A DNA stretch of 64,000 nt from Actinostola sp. cb2023 (Eukaryota; Cnidaria; Anthozoa; Actiniaria; Actinostolidae), in assembly GCA_033675265.1 (NCBI GenBank), contig JAUJYZ010000010.1, positions 324,219 to 388,218 of the forward strand, written 5' to 3'. The notes under the pieces were generated by a model. The model had not been told where the DNA came from. It worked only from the letters and a program-made list of their open reading frames with translations, and ran no database searches. Below are positions 36,001 to 47,251 of the stretch, in pieces. Each line of letters begins with the position of its first letter. Position 1 is the stretch's first letter. The translations under genes and the position numbers were made by a program.

Positions 36001-39000
36001 TCCACTTCCTGTCAAAGGCAACCAGAGCAATAAATATGAAGTCTGTAGCGAAACTATTGAACGTCTACAGTTGATCCTTCCGAACTTCATTAGGTTCTCG
36101 TGAAGGAACATCAGAGATAGTAAAGCTCGCCTGTTATTTTATTTAATGTTTTTTATTTATTTAGCTTTTGCCATATGGCATGGAAACCGCAACAGCGTTA
36201 GACAATTACTGAGGGCCCGTAGAACAGACCACACGCACCAGGAACTACGTGCCCTTTCAACGGTTGGTGTGCCTTTGGCAGGTATCCGTCATTGGAAGTT
36301 CAACTGTATCTTTAGAACGAAAAGCATTTGTGTTTGAGGACACTAGTTAGTAGTTTGTATTATAATTTGTATGGAATATAAGCCCTTGTACCTCTCCTCT
36401 GGTCTCCTCTGTCAGTCCTAAGTAGCCAATGAAATTCAAATCGGACAAAATCTCTTCCCTCTTGTTCCAATCTGGTGGACCAGATTCTGCCGACAGGAAA
36501 ACAGAGATATTAAATCTAATTAATTGAAAAACAAAATAAGAAAAAAAGATCAAGGAACATATCAACAAGAAATTGCATGGAACGTGTTTTCAACCCTGGA
36601 ATTAACACAGCAGGAACAAATGTCTGAGAAAAAATTCGTCCGCATTAATTTCAGTTGCCGCCCAATTTTGCAGCGAAATCCAATATTGATGTGACGATTG
36701 ACAGTTTCTCGAACGTCAGTCTGTCCGGTCTCCGCAAAATGTACAACAAAACGACACTGATTGTTGGATAAGCCTATCGAGAAACTAAAGGCATCGAGGA
36801 AAGAAAAGACATGGACTTTTAGCTATAAGAAGCTGCCAAGCTACGTAGTGAGGTTTATGTACGAAGTTTAGGATGTGCATGCTGTCTGCCAGAGATCTAT
36901 ACTTACCTGTCACTGGAATGTCTTTCACAGCAAACGCTATCAGAGTCATATCCATCTCCTGCAAGTGTTTACACTCTTCTATCGTCTTCTCCTTCTTGAT
37001 ATCGTCGAGAATAATCTTCTCATTGGGATGATTTGGCACCACCCATTTTGAATGATCCAGTATATATCCTATTCCTCCTTTAACATACACCCTGTACGAG
37101 TCAATTGCCGGGACCCTAATAACAGTTGCGGTGTACTGTTGGCTTTCTTCGTCTGAGGCGGAACTCTTGTATTCGATGTGCTTCTGATGAGGATACTCGT
37201 CTCTATAGTGTTGGTAGGCCAAGCCCATTTCAAGAACGAATTGCAATAGAGCGCAGTCACGGGGGTCTCCCACATGTAGGGGGAGCATATCGGCGCCTTC
37301 ATTCTGGAATACAATTAGAATTCATTCATTCTAGAACGTTTCTAGTGGCAACCGATTCACATACTGTATTACCTGGATATCTGACAGGTAGCTAGTGTTG
37401 ACGGCAACGCCTCGGCAAAAGTCTTGCAACACGCTAGGGTTTAGTAGTCTCACGTACATGGGTATCTGTGTCTGTTTGGGTCCAAACTGATGTTTTACGA
37501 GTATTTTACCCGACGTCACAGCCATACGAGTTTCAGAACTCTGTCAAAGCATTTGTGGAATATTTACACAGACGGCAAAAATGACCTTTCTTGGTTGTCG
37601 TCATGATGTTGGTGGTAGTGATGTTGTTGGTGATGGTGGTGGTGGTAATGGTAGTGATGATGTTGGTGGTAGTGATGATGATGGTGATGATGGTGGTGGT
37701 AATGGTAGTGATGATGTTGGTGGTAGTGATGATGTTGGTGGTGGTGATGTTGGTGGTAGTGATGATGGTGGTAGTGATGATGGTGGTGATAATGGCGGTG
37801 GTAGTGATGACGTTGGTGGTAGTGATGATGTTGGTGGTGGTGATGATGTTGGTGGTAGTGATGATGTTGGTGCCGGGTATTAGTGATGATGTTGGTGGTA
37901 GTGATGAAGTTGGTGATAGTGATGATGTTGGTGGTAGTGATGTTGTTGGTGGTAGTGATGAAGTTGATGGTAGTGATGATGTTGGTGCCGGGTATTAGTG
38001 ATGATGTTGGTGGTGGTGATGATGTTGGTGGTAGTGATGAAGTTGGTGGTAGTGATGATGTTGGTGGTAGTGATGATGTTGGTGGTAGTGATGATGTTGG
38101 TGGTGATGTTGGTGATGTTGGTGGTAGTGGTGATAATGGCGGTGGTGGTGGTGATGTTGGTGGTAGTGGTGATAATGGCGGTGGTAGAGGTGATGTTGGT
38201 GGTAGTGACGATGGTGGTAGTGATGATGATGGTGGTGATTATGATGTTGGTGGTGATGATGATGATGGTGGTAGTGATGATGTTGGTGGTAGTGATGATG
38301 ATGGTGGTAGTGATGATGGAGGTAGTGATGATGGTGGTAGTGATGATGTTACTTGCATGTGGTTCTGATAGCTGTTGGTTGTGGTGGTGATGTTGGTTGT
38401 GGTAGTGATGATGTTGTTGGTGGTAGTGATGATGGTGGTGGTAGTGATGATGTTGGTGCCGGGTATTAGTGATGATGTTGGTGGTAGTGATGATGTTGGT
38501 GGTGATGATGATGTTGGTGGTGGTGGTGATGTTGGTGGTAGTGGTGATAATGGCGGTGGTGGTGGTGATGTTGGTGGTAGTGGTGATAATGGCGGTGGTA
38601 GTGGTGATGTTGGTGGTAGTGATGATGGTGGTAGTGATGATGTTGGTGGTAGTGATGATGATAGTGGTAGTGATGATGTTGGTGGTAGTGATGATGATGG
38701 AGGTAGTGATGATGGTGGTAGTGATGATGTTACTTGCATGTGGTTCTGATAGCTGTTGGTTGTGGTGGTGATGTTGGTTGTGGTAGTGATGATGTTGTTT
38801 GTGGTAGTGATGATGGTGGTGGTAGTGATGATGTTGGTGCCGGGTAGTAGTGATGATGTTGGTTGTTGTGGTGATGTGGTGATTTATTATTAGGAAAGGT
38901 GCTTTTGATGAATGAATGAATGAATGAACTTGATGACTATGTTGATGACTATGGTGGTGCTGCAGTTTCACATTCATTACTTGTAGTTTCTAAATCATTT

Positions 39001-42000
39001 TTCTTTCTTGTATGTTGTGCCTACCTGTTGCCCCATTGTACTCTCAATACCCATGATCCCAATAAGGGTATAATCTCTCTCTACTTGGATGTTGTCCCAC
39101 GCTGATTCACCTGAACGTACAACAGCCAACATGCACAAAGCGCTTCGATATCACAATCATCATCACCACTTTCATTATTACCAGTACAATCGCCACCACC
39201 ACTACAATCACAATCACAACCATTATCACCACCACCGACATCGTGTAATCATCATCATCATCACCATCACAATTATCATTATCAACACCATCACTATCAT
39301 TATTACCAGCATAATCGCCACCACCACTACAATCACAATAACAACCATTATCACCACCACCGACATCGTGTAATCATCATCACCATCACAATTATCATTA
39401 TCAACACCATCACTATAATTATTACCAGCACAATCGCCGCCACCACTACAATCACAATCACAACCATTATTACCACCACCGACATCGTGAAATCATCATC
39501 ACCATCACAATTATCATAATCAACACCATTACCATCACTATCATTATTACCAGTACAATCGCCACCACCATCACAATCACAACCATTATCACCACCACCG
39601 ACATCGATCATCACCACAATCATCCCGTCATAGTCTCTATTCCAACAGGTAAACATGTTAAAACAAGCACCAGACAACCGTTCTTACTGTTTGCAATTGG
39701 TTCCTTTCTAATTCTGGATGCTAAGCAGATGACCTTTAGTTGGCTTTTGCGTTCCATGGCTGACACTGTCTCGTTTATGCTCTGTAGCTCGTCTGACCCT
39801 AAGGTCTTTTCGCCTTCACTGGTCAAAATGGACGTACAACGTGGCAGTACGACCTCTGGTGCGCCTTTGGTGAAAATCTGAAGAACATGCAAATGAAACA
39901 AATAAGGTTTCCAAAAACGGCCGGAACAAGGTGATTAGATACTAAGTCGAGATGTTGAAGTCCCTGACACTCGACAGTACCCGGGCATGATTGTCTACCT
40001 CTATGTAGTCGAAGCCCTATTAAGCGGCCAGTTATCAAAATCCCGAAACTATTGTTTACTGTAAAGAACTCCCTCTATAAGTGGCCACTTGCTATTTCCC
40101 GGAGGAAATAGCCCGCGTGACAGGGGTTTGACTATGGCATGTTATACATTTCATGCTGCTTATCTCGCTACAAAAAAAGCAAGACAAATTTAGCAAGAAT
40201 TTGCCACTTAGTGATCACATGCTACAATCTCATCAGTGTCGCTCAATCTTGAACAGTAAACACGGTAAAAACTTACGGCCCATGACCGTGATGTTTTAGG
40301 ATTTCGAATGAATCCGTGCCTTGCCGTGACAGTGCCATGTACCGTACTTTTATACAGTCATTCGAAATCTCGGCTCTAGTTTTTGGTTAAAAACAGTACA
40401 ATAACATCACGTGATCCCTTACGAAAACGATACTTTATCACGTGACTGACTGGCCAAACTGACCTTGTATGACTTTTCGTCGAGTTTGGTGACCGTTGTC
40501 ATGTATTTTCTATGTGGGTCGAAAGGAAACACCTTGGAGAAGTTTTCCTCGGGGAACTCTCTTCTTATTAGTCGATAACTCATGTCTAAGTCATCTGTGA
40601 ACTCCAGCAGCGCTCCCTCAGTGATGTCTCCCACCACAGTGGGCGTGTCATTGGAATACTGTAGAAGAAATAATAGACAATTAATTGATAGTGGACCAAG
40701 AGGATCATGCAGTAATGGCCACCCGGTCCGAAAAATATTGCGGTTGTGGTTAACTACAGTCCTTTGCAAGTTTGCAATCAATCCCTGGAAATTGAAAGCG
40801 GCCATGTTGGTGGTACAAACAAGAGAAGCTATTGAGGAATGGTTTGTTATCGGGAACCAACATGGCGGCCATGACGTCACGTCCAAACTAGCACCAATCT
40901 GTACCTGTATCTGACATGTTTGCGTGAATTAACGACTGTTATTCACATCTGTTTTTCTAGGCTAATAGTAGTCATATACCGTCATTCTGAAAACGTCAAT
41001 GGTTGTCTATGCGGCATATATTTATATGCAGTGCCATTGGATAATAATAATTATTAATTATTATTAATATTATCTATTTCTGAACTGATGTCTTACTTCG
41101 ACTTCAACTAAACCATCAAATCATCAGTATTGCTTGATATCAATCAGCTGTTAAAAGGACTTGAATCTCGTGCATGCAATTCAGCTGATGAAAATTCCTC
41201 ACGAAACTGGAAATAATGTCTATTGATTATACGCGCAAGCAATTGGAATACTTGTAGAAGTATTGTAAACACGATCAATATGGAGATGATTGTGATTGAA
41301 TAATCAAATATAATAGCGGCAATGATCCGTTCATAGGGCTTCACTCAAGCAAAACTATGCATTCATTATTCAGTGTTGTTGTTAATCCTGCTATTTATGT
41401 ATATTAGCAGCGGCTAAAATTACTACATTCAAAAGAAATCGCTCCAAACCGTGTTGTAAATCATTAGACTTGTTTGAAGTAGTTCTGAGGTGTCAGTATA
41501 ATGCATATGAATGCAATACACCGAATTCATAATGGCGTATTTTTAGTTTGGATACGATTCTGGCACAAATGATCACTGTCATCTAAAACAGTATCTAGAA
41601 ATAAAGATATTTGGAAAGCTTCTTTGCTGTAGACAAAATATCATCGGAGTTACGACAGATCATGAATAGAGAGTTTTGTATGTATTTTTCAAGGGAGTCC
41701 TAAAAAGCCTCGTTTTGGTGCAATTTCACAATTTCAAATGTTCATATCTTCTCAAGGATTTAGATAATCACATTCTATCATATCAAATATTTCCTTTTCC
41801 CAAAATGATATTTTTTGGCTTTTATGAAAATTAGAAGCAGCCATTATGAATTCGGTCTATACCTAGTCTCCTATGCACCCGTTAGGGATCCCGAAACTAA
41901 GAACGGGTGCATAGGAGACTAGTCTATACCCCGCCCCTCCCAACAAATTACATACTTGAAAGTGCGATGTGTAGCTAGTATTTACGGCTATACCAACGCC

Positions 42001-43305
42001 TAATTCTCTCGTCAAATTCTCTGTTATCTTGTCTTTATAATCATTGGCATCCCCGCGAAAGTGCTGCCCATCGATATAGCTCTCGACCACTTCTTCTCTC
42101 ATCACAAACTTGCTGACCGCAGTCAAAACTCCATGTTTCTTGACGCAAATAGACGTGACGTTCCCCATGATCTCCAACATGTCTGGGTTGCGAATAAAAA
42201 TGTTTTGCTTCTGCATGGATCCTAGGGATGAGATCATGGTGATTGTGCCAGCCATGGCTAGCCCTTCGGGTTCAGCAACTATGATGATCACGATACCTAT
42301 GATGATAGCCTTGATGATGTCATTCCAATGACTAGGATCATACTTTTTGTTATCAATCTCGTACGTTTTGATGAGAAAGCTGACTAAGATGACCAGAGCC
42401 ACGATGAGACCAACAATGACGCCCAGGATACCAAGGATTGACGATGCCCAGGTCAGCTTGCCCTGCAGTGACTGCCCTGCCACCTCCAAATTGCGCCTTG
42501 CAGTCTCTTGCTTATGCTGTCGTGCATACCTCCCAGCTCGAGTTCGTTCGCCGACTGCTAGCACGATCATGTGCCCCTGGCCAACAATAACGTGTGTGCT
42601 AGTGAAAACAAATGGGTCTTTCTTGCTCTTCACGACAGAAGGACTTTGCTTCAAACTGCTTTCATCGGTAATGACTTCAGTGTTCTCCACAAGGATTCCA
42701 TCAGCTGGAATAACACTGCCAGTCTCAAGCACCACAAGATCCCCGACTCTGACATGTCTGTAGCCAATTTGCTGCGTGATTCCGCTCCTAATCACCGTGA
42801 CCTTTCGTTCGTTCTCTGTTCTAGTTTGGAGAGTGTACCAGTCGGAATTCCTAAAGAAATCGCTGAAAGAGGACAGAAGTATTATGACCGCCACAGTGAA
42901 CAGAATCCCAGCACCTTCCTGCCACGCGTTGTTTTCCGAGGCAATGATGGATTTCCCTCGGCAAAGTTCAGGATAGATAGCTCCTAGGACGATCGATACA
43001 ATGGCGCCAATTACTAGAATAATCAACACAGGGTCGGCCATGGCATAGCGAAGACAGTGGCAAAATCCTTGACTCTGGTCCACACTCTCAGTAAGCTGAT
43101 TGGCACCATATGTTTTTGTCCTTTCTTGGAGCGAGTTTGCAACAGCTATGATACCTTTCTTCGTCGATGTTTTTAGATCCCGTACGAGAGTTTGTAAACC
43201 CCCAAATCTATTGATCTCGTTTTCCGCGTCTCCAGATTTATTTTTCATCAGTTCCACGAGGTCATCAGGATTTAAAGCATCTTGTTGAGTTGTGTTTGCC
43301 GACAT
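33037..43305 (-). CDS. plasma-membrane Ca2+-ATPase-like pseudo-ATPase (P2B family)
   Basis: Minus-strand exons: 43305-41956 (1350 nt, intronless N-half), 40658-40464, 39877-39688, 36486-36392, 35900-35700, 35351-35151, 34959-34768, 34338-33910, 33321-33037. All have GT-AG borders and matching phases; about 1045 residues. TM1-2 lie near residues 92-150 and TM3-4 near 285-345; the C half carries LLWLNLIMDALASIAL, KPYGRNKPLISR and EQWLWCWFFGFSELLWGQ, diagnostic for PMCA. Catalytic signatures are lost: TGES is KQSP (219-222), DKTGT is KKHGV (phospho-Asp is Lys389), KTE is ITE, TGD is TGA and TGDGTNDGP is LASGIHDGP. PEGL, KGAPE and the M6 NLIMD remain. The open frames argue against simple decay, so a non-pumping regulator or scaffold is inferred. 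The calmodulin-binding tail is absent; the end is Cys-rich (CCTKGVPKQQKGCCFC). Exons 37540-37373 and 37303-36907 are an alternative cassette. Confidence 0.85.
35604..35666. repeat. small foldback, C/T-rich
   Basis: TAGCCTGTGAATCCC at the left and GGAGAGCCTGTTCACAGGCTA at the right enclose a C/T-rich centre; related to 9382-9482. Confidence 0.6.
36907..37540 (-). CDS. second nucleotide-domain cassette of the PMCA-like gene (2 exons)
   Basis: Exon B1 (37540-37373, 56 codons, SSETRMAVTSGK...VAVNTSYLSDIQ) corresponds to the region just after DKTG. Exon B2 (37303-36907, 397 nt) corresponds to the N domain: GDPRDCALLQFVLEMGLAYQ aligns with PMCA GNKTECALLGLLLDL, and KGGIGYIL stands where KGA(P/S)E normally is. 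B2 ends in phase 1, exactly like exon 39877-39688, so either can splice to 36486. The other version (40658-40464 plus 39877-39688) lies upstream. Exon B1 repeats sequence already encoded at the end of the first large exon. Either these are mutually exclusive cassettes, or they are the remains of a tandem second gene that lost its 5' half. Confidence 0.7.
37586..38885. repeat. 1.3-kb GATGATGTTGGTGGTAGT array
   Basis: 18-bp and 9-bp based repeats, punctuated by GGTGCCGGGTATTAGTGATG (37869, 37986, 38456 and 38838) and two copies of a roughly 400-bp higher-order unit (compare 38100-38400 with 38510-38790). The 365-codon His/Thr/Ile-rich frame on the minus strand is an artefact of this array. Confidence 0.95.
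39145..39625. repeat. CACCACCACTACAATCACAA array, about 115-bp higher-order unit
   Basis: Four copies of ACCACCACCGACATCGTG spaced 110-130 bp apart, filled with ATC/ACC repeats. It lies in the intron between the two cassettes of the PMCA-like gene. Confidence 0.9.
40255..40380. mobile_element. MITE-like repeat, ACGGTCACGG family
   Basis: Shares TAGGATTTCGAATGAATCCG with 19944-20090 and ends in CAGTCATTCGAAATC. It is in an intron of the PMCA-like gene. Confidence 0.6.
40765..40890. repeat. dispersed repeat with CRE, second copy
   Basis: GTTTGCAATCAATCCCTGGA ... TGTTATCGGGAACCAACATG, then GACGTCACGT; same order and strand as 31530-31640. Confidence 0.7.
41516..41862. mobile_element. TIR element copy B (no Crypton)
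   Basis: Inverted ends TACACCGAATTCATAAT and ATTATGAATTCGGTCTATA. Same sequence as 24850-25142 plus 29013-29117 but without the 3.87-kb insert; a single ATTCTATC at 41772. It sits in intron 1 of the PMCA-like gene. Confidence 0.85.
41863..41936. repeat. short palindrome
   Basis: CTAGTCTCCTATGCACCCGT at 41865 and its complement near 41906 flank GGGATCCCG, forming a compact hairpin. Confidence 0.7.
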
Positions 43306-43403
43306 GTTGACTCAGCTCGCACTGCTATAAAGTTGCAGTTTGATTTATTAGTGATAGTCAAGTGAATTTGCTTCTCCAACGACAAGAACAGTGGTGTCTA
43401 TGC

Positions 43404-43418
43404 TGTTTATAAATACGT
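43404..43418 (-). promoter_or_regulatory. possible TATA box of the PMCA-like gene
   Basis: Minus-strand GTATTTATAAACAGC lies about 100 bp upstream of the start codon, giving a predicted start site near 43380 and a short 5' UTR. A weaker TTTATAG lies nearer the ATG. Prediction only. Confidence 0.3.
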
Positions 43419-43419
43419 G

Positions 43420-44200
43420 TCACGAAGATCAAAACTCTCGAGAATCGAAAACCGAAAAGTCCTAAATCTCTTCCAAACAACTTGCAAATATCTTCAACAA
43501 CTTCTTCTCAAGTTGTCATCGAGAAAATTCGAAACTTCTGGTGCAACCAGGGTTCCTCCCTCGATTGATAGCGTGACATGAACGTCCAATAAACAATATC
43601 CTTGGTTGACAAGTTTGACGAATTTCAACTCAAGCTGAATAAATTACGCTGCCATAGTGACAACTGAACAAAATGATTGGGACAAATAAAAATAACAAAA
43701 CAACCTGTCAGGAAAACCGCTCAATTCACGTCATAAATTATTGAACCGACACATGACTGATTATTAGAAATTTGATGAATGTTTTTACCAAGCGCTTGCT
43801 CTAAACACAATCTTATAAACTGAATGGTATAAATGTTAATCCTTTGGCAAATTTTGAAAGTCATTTTTAATTTGATATATATCTCTAGCTGGAGATACGC
43901 GTCGGCATATACATATTTCCATTTTGAGACTATATATTTATGCATCAGAAATTTGAATAACATTTTTCCATGCGCGACTGCTTGATATAAAAGAAAGGCT
44001 TAGTTAACGGCATTTCTTTTAATCTGCAAATCATTAAAAAAATCGTAATTCTGGAGCTCTCATTTTTTAACGTTAAGATTTTCATTAAAGGATTTACGTC
44101 AGCAATTATCGTCATCAATTAACTTTCAGCAATGTTCGGTATTTGTTTCATTTTATTGAATCATTTTGATGGCTTGTAATTATTATGCTAATTTTGGAGG
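43420..44200. other. AT-rich intergenic DNA, nothing recognised
   Basis: No conserved frame, array or clear inverted repeat seen. Confidence 0.5.
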
Positions 44201-44206
44201 GTATGA

Positions 44207-44334
44207 TCATAACTGCCTGATCCTGCTGGTGACAAATGCTGGCGATAAAGGCCGCCATTTTGAAAAACCAAAGCATCAATTTCGTCCTTGCACCTTATTG
44301 GCTAGATAAGCTTTAGTCATAACTGCCTGATCCT
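44207..44334. mobile_element. 92-bp inserted copy flanked by 18-bp direct repeats
   Basis: TCATAACTGCCTGATCCT at 44207-44224 and again at 44317-44334 bracket a 92-bp segment (44225-44316) that appears identical to 44705-44796 inside the MITE 390 bp away. Confidence 0.9.
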
Positions 44335-44603
44335 CCCCTCCCATAATGACAAAATCACCGACAAAGAATATTGCAATGAAGGTCGGGAAAAACCGCTGGC
44401 AGGCGAAAGTGTTTTTACATCTGATTTGGAAGCGTCTAGCTAGGCCAGGATCGACAGCGGAATCGATGTAGTATGTGTCTGGGGGAATGTTAGCTGGCTG
44501 CGTGTTGAAACTGACTAGAAAACAACCACTTCACACTGGGTAAAAACGTTCAAACCTTCGAAATGAAATTCAGAAACTTTCCAACTAATTTCCAATGGAT
44601 TTC

Positions 44604-45026
44604 AAAGCCGCGGCTACACGAGCGATTTGTCGCTTGCACAGGCGACTTTTTCTGATTTCGCTTGAAATCACCAACGCGCGGTGGTGGCTACACGAGCGAC
44701 AAATGCTGGTGACAAATGCTGGCGATAAAGGCCGCCATTTTGAAAAACCAAAGCATCAATTTCGTCCTTGCACCTTATTGGCTAGATAAGCTTTAGTTGC
44801 GTCGCGAGTGCAAGGAAAAAGTGGCTACACGAGCAACAAAGTCCGCGACTTTGTCACGAAAAGATCAACTCATTTAATTTCTCACGACTTTTTTTTTTGC
44901 GATTTTTTCAGCTGTCGCGTCGCCTGTGCAAGGGTGGCTACAAGGGCGATTTTCACCGCGCGTTGGTGAGTTCAAAAAATCGCGTCGCCTGTGCAAGCAA
45001 AAAATCGCTCGTGTAGCCGCGGCTTA
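44604..45026. mobile_element. MITE with AAGCCGCGGCTACACGAGCG ends
   Basis: About 42-bp terminal inverted repeats (GCGGCTACACGAGCGATTTG at the left; CAAAAAATCGCTCGTGTAGC then CGCGGCTT at the right). Internal copies of GTGGCTACACGAGCGACAAA are present. 53287-53466 has similar ends. Confidence 0.9.
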
Positions 45027-45357
45027 AGGATTTGCTTCTATTTCAAGGGAATGACGTTTTTATATGACATTAAAAAATAACTGAAACGATTTTTTATACG
45101 TTTTGACCTTTTGTCCACACATAAACCATGAGAAAAGGAGCGAAAACGGAGTTTTTCGAAAACGCCTGTAACGTAGCGACCGCAAGGGAGCATGGGACAT
45201 TGAAAACGAATATTCGAGAAGGTGAAATACGTAAAATAAAACGATATTTACGTCCGACGACAGTTGGAACACTGTGCTAATCCCAGAACATAGGAAACGG
45301 AAATGCATGCTTGTCAGTGACGGCAATACTCCAGTTTCGCGTTGCCGTTTAGAGATG

Positions 45358-45550
45358 ACCGCTGTCCATGACAAAAGACGCATTTGTACAGGCTTAGCCT
45401 CGATTCAGAAACCAGTCCGTGCGATTCAAAAAATGTTTCTATTGTTTTATGCCAACATTTTTTCGTGTTCTTGTTGGTATTTGTGAATAATTTACACCGA
45501 CTCGAGGCTAAGCCTGTACAAATGCGTCTGTTGTCAATAAGTACAGCGGT
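45358..45550. mobile_element. foldback MITE
   Basis: ACCGCTGTCCATGACAAAAG followed by ACGCATTTGTACAGGCTTAG at the left; CTAAGCCTGTACAAATGCGT and then GTACAGCGGT at the right. 45560-47100 holds no recognised gene. Confidence 0.85.
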
Positions 45551-47109
45551 TTTACAGCGGTATCTGTGAACGCGAAAAGGGACTATTATTACGAGACGCC
45601 CGTGCAGATAGAAGATTCTTCTTCACCAGTCTCCTCTCGTTCATTCGACACAGGTATACCAGAAAGGAAAGCAAAAAGGAGCTGCCTGCGGAGAAGGCTC
45701 TGCTCCGGGAGGCCAACGCTTGCAAACTGTGACGAACATGATTTCTTAGCTTTTTCTGACAAACAACATCTTGCAGTTCATTAAGTGCAATTTCCCAACG
45801 TTTTCTCGGTATTTTGAAAATACTCTTCACTTGTTGATCTTACACCAAAGTACTAACGAAGCCGCTCCTTCCGATGGTTACAGTTTAGTAATGGTTTCCA
45901 TTGTGCAACTTTGTAGCATTATAAACTTTGGGTTATAAGAAAATTGAGTAATTCGTCATTAAGTACGATTCAAAATCTAAGAGAATCACTGAGTTTTCTT
46001 GCTGAACTGACTCCAATCTTAGTTTTTCTGAATTTCTTAGCCTTAGTTCGTTGTTTATTTCTATTTCTCTTATATTCATTCAGCATCCAGCCTCGAGGCC
46101 TTTTAATAATAGTTTTTGAACTTCATTTGTCAAGTTTCATGCACTCATCTTTCTAGCCGTCAAACTGTACGCTTACAGGGACAGAATGCTTTATTTTACG
46201 TGGCATAGTTCAGAAGTTCAATTTGGCCGTTAAAATGTCACTATTGTTTTACTCTTCATCGGTAATGGAAGAAGGAAATAAGAAGGAAAGATCATCTAGC
46301 CGCAAAAGGAAAGACTTATTATTAAGGGAATCATTCCTCTTTCGTCGTTCTTCTGCTCGTCTAGAGTGTGTCGTGTTTAATTTGATTGCACATGTAATCG
46401 ATTTAGTTTGGTGTGACTGAAATGGCTGACGATTCTTACGTCATGATCAAAACAAACACAAACATAAGGATAGAAAACAAGGTAAATATATCAGAGAAAT
46501 AAGAGTTCCACGCATATGGAAACATTCTCTGTATCTCTCGTGAAAAAGGAAGTTTTTTTTTTCTCTTTTTATTGCAGTCTTTTATGGCGAGTCAAGTTCT
46601 CATTATACAACGATTGTCAGGAAGTACACCGTTCAACACCCACTCAGCAATTGTAATTAGTCTAATGCAGACATTTACACCTGTGATGGGTAGGAAATGA
46701 ACAACGTCAATGCAGCACAGTTTGAGCGCATCTCCTTTATTTCTGAACTATTGATGTTGTTTTAATACGTGAACGGCTATCCTATACAAGAGCGTTCTCT
46801 TTGAGCCAATTCATTCAATTACTTACTGACTTCAAACAATGCGAAAGCTGAGGAAGCATTGAATTGGGAACCCAAAATTGCCACAACCTTTTTCAACTAC
46901 GTATTAGGAAAAACAACTAACAATGCAAACAGTAAAAAAGTTATTCATGGAAAGATCAGCACACTAGGCGTGAAACTGAGCGATCTTACCCGAATATATT
47001 GAGCATTGAAAATACATAATAACACTAATGCAGAGCGGGCATTTTGCTGGCTCCTCGCAGGGAAAAAAAAACAACGCAGTAAAAAATAATTCATACGTCA
47101 CATAGTATC

Positions 47110-47251
47110 AACCAATCAGGACGGAGAGAACTATAAGTGAACTACAGAAGTATAAAAGATGCAAAAGGTATTGGATCATCTTCATCCGTGCAAAGACTGG
47201 TTGAGCGACTAGTCTATCCACGACTAGCTGGACATTCGATTATTTATCGGG
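47110..47251 (+). promoter_or_regulatory. CCAAT/TATA promoter and non-coding exon 1 of the Cys-rich peptide gene
   Basis: ACCAATCAGG at 47110 is followed by TATAAAAG at 47151-47158, the usual spacing for a strong RNA polymerase II promoter; transcription should start near 47180. No ATG occurs from there to a strong donor (GGG|GTAAGAAT, 47252). The nearest good acceptor directly before an open frame is at 49818, where the peptide's ATG begins. Linking the two is inference. Confidence 0.55.

Noticed and set aside
37880..38977. 365-codon His/Thr/Ile frame on the minus strand
   Set aside because: Translation of the GAT/GGT array, open on both strands and in several frames.
45060..47100. Several 60-107-codon frames
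   Set aside because: No homology, no splice or promoter context, overlapping a foldback element.
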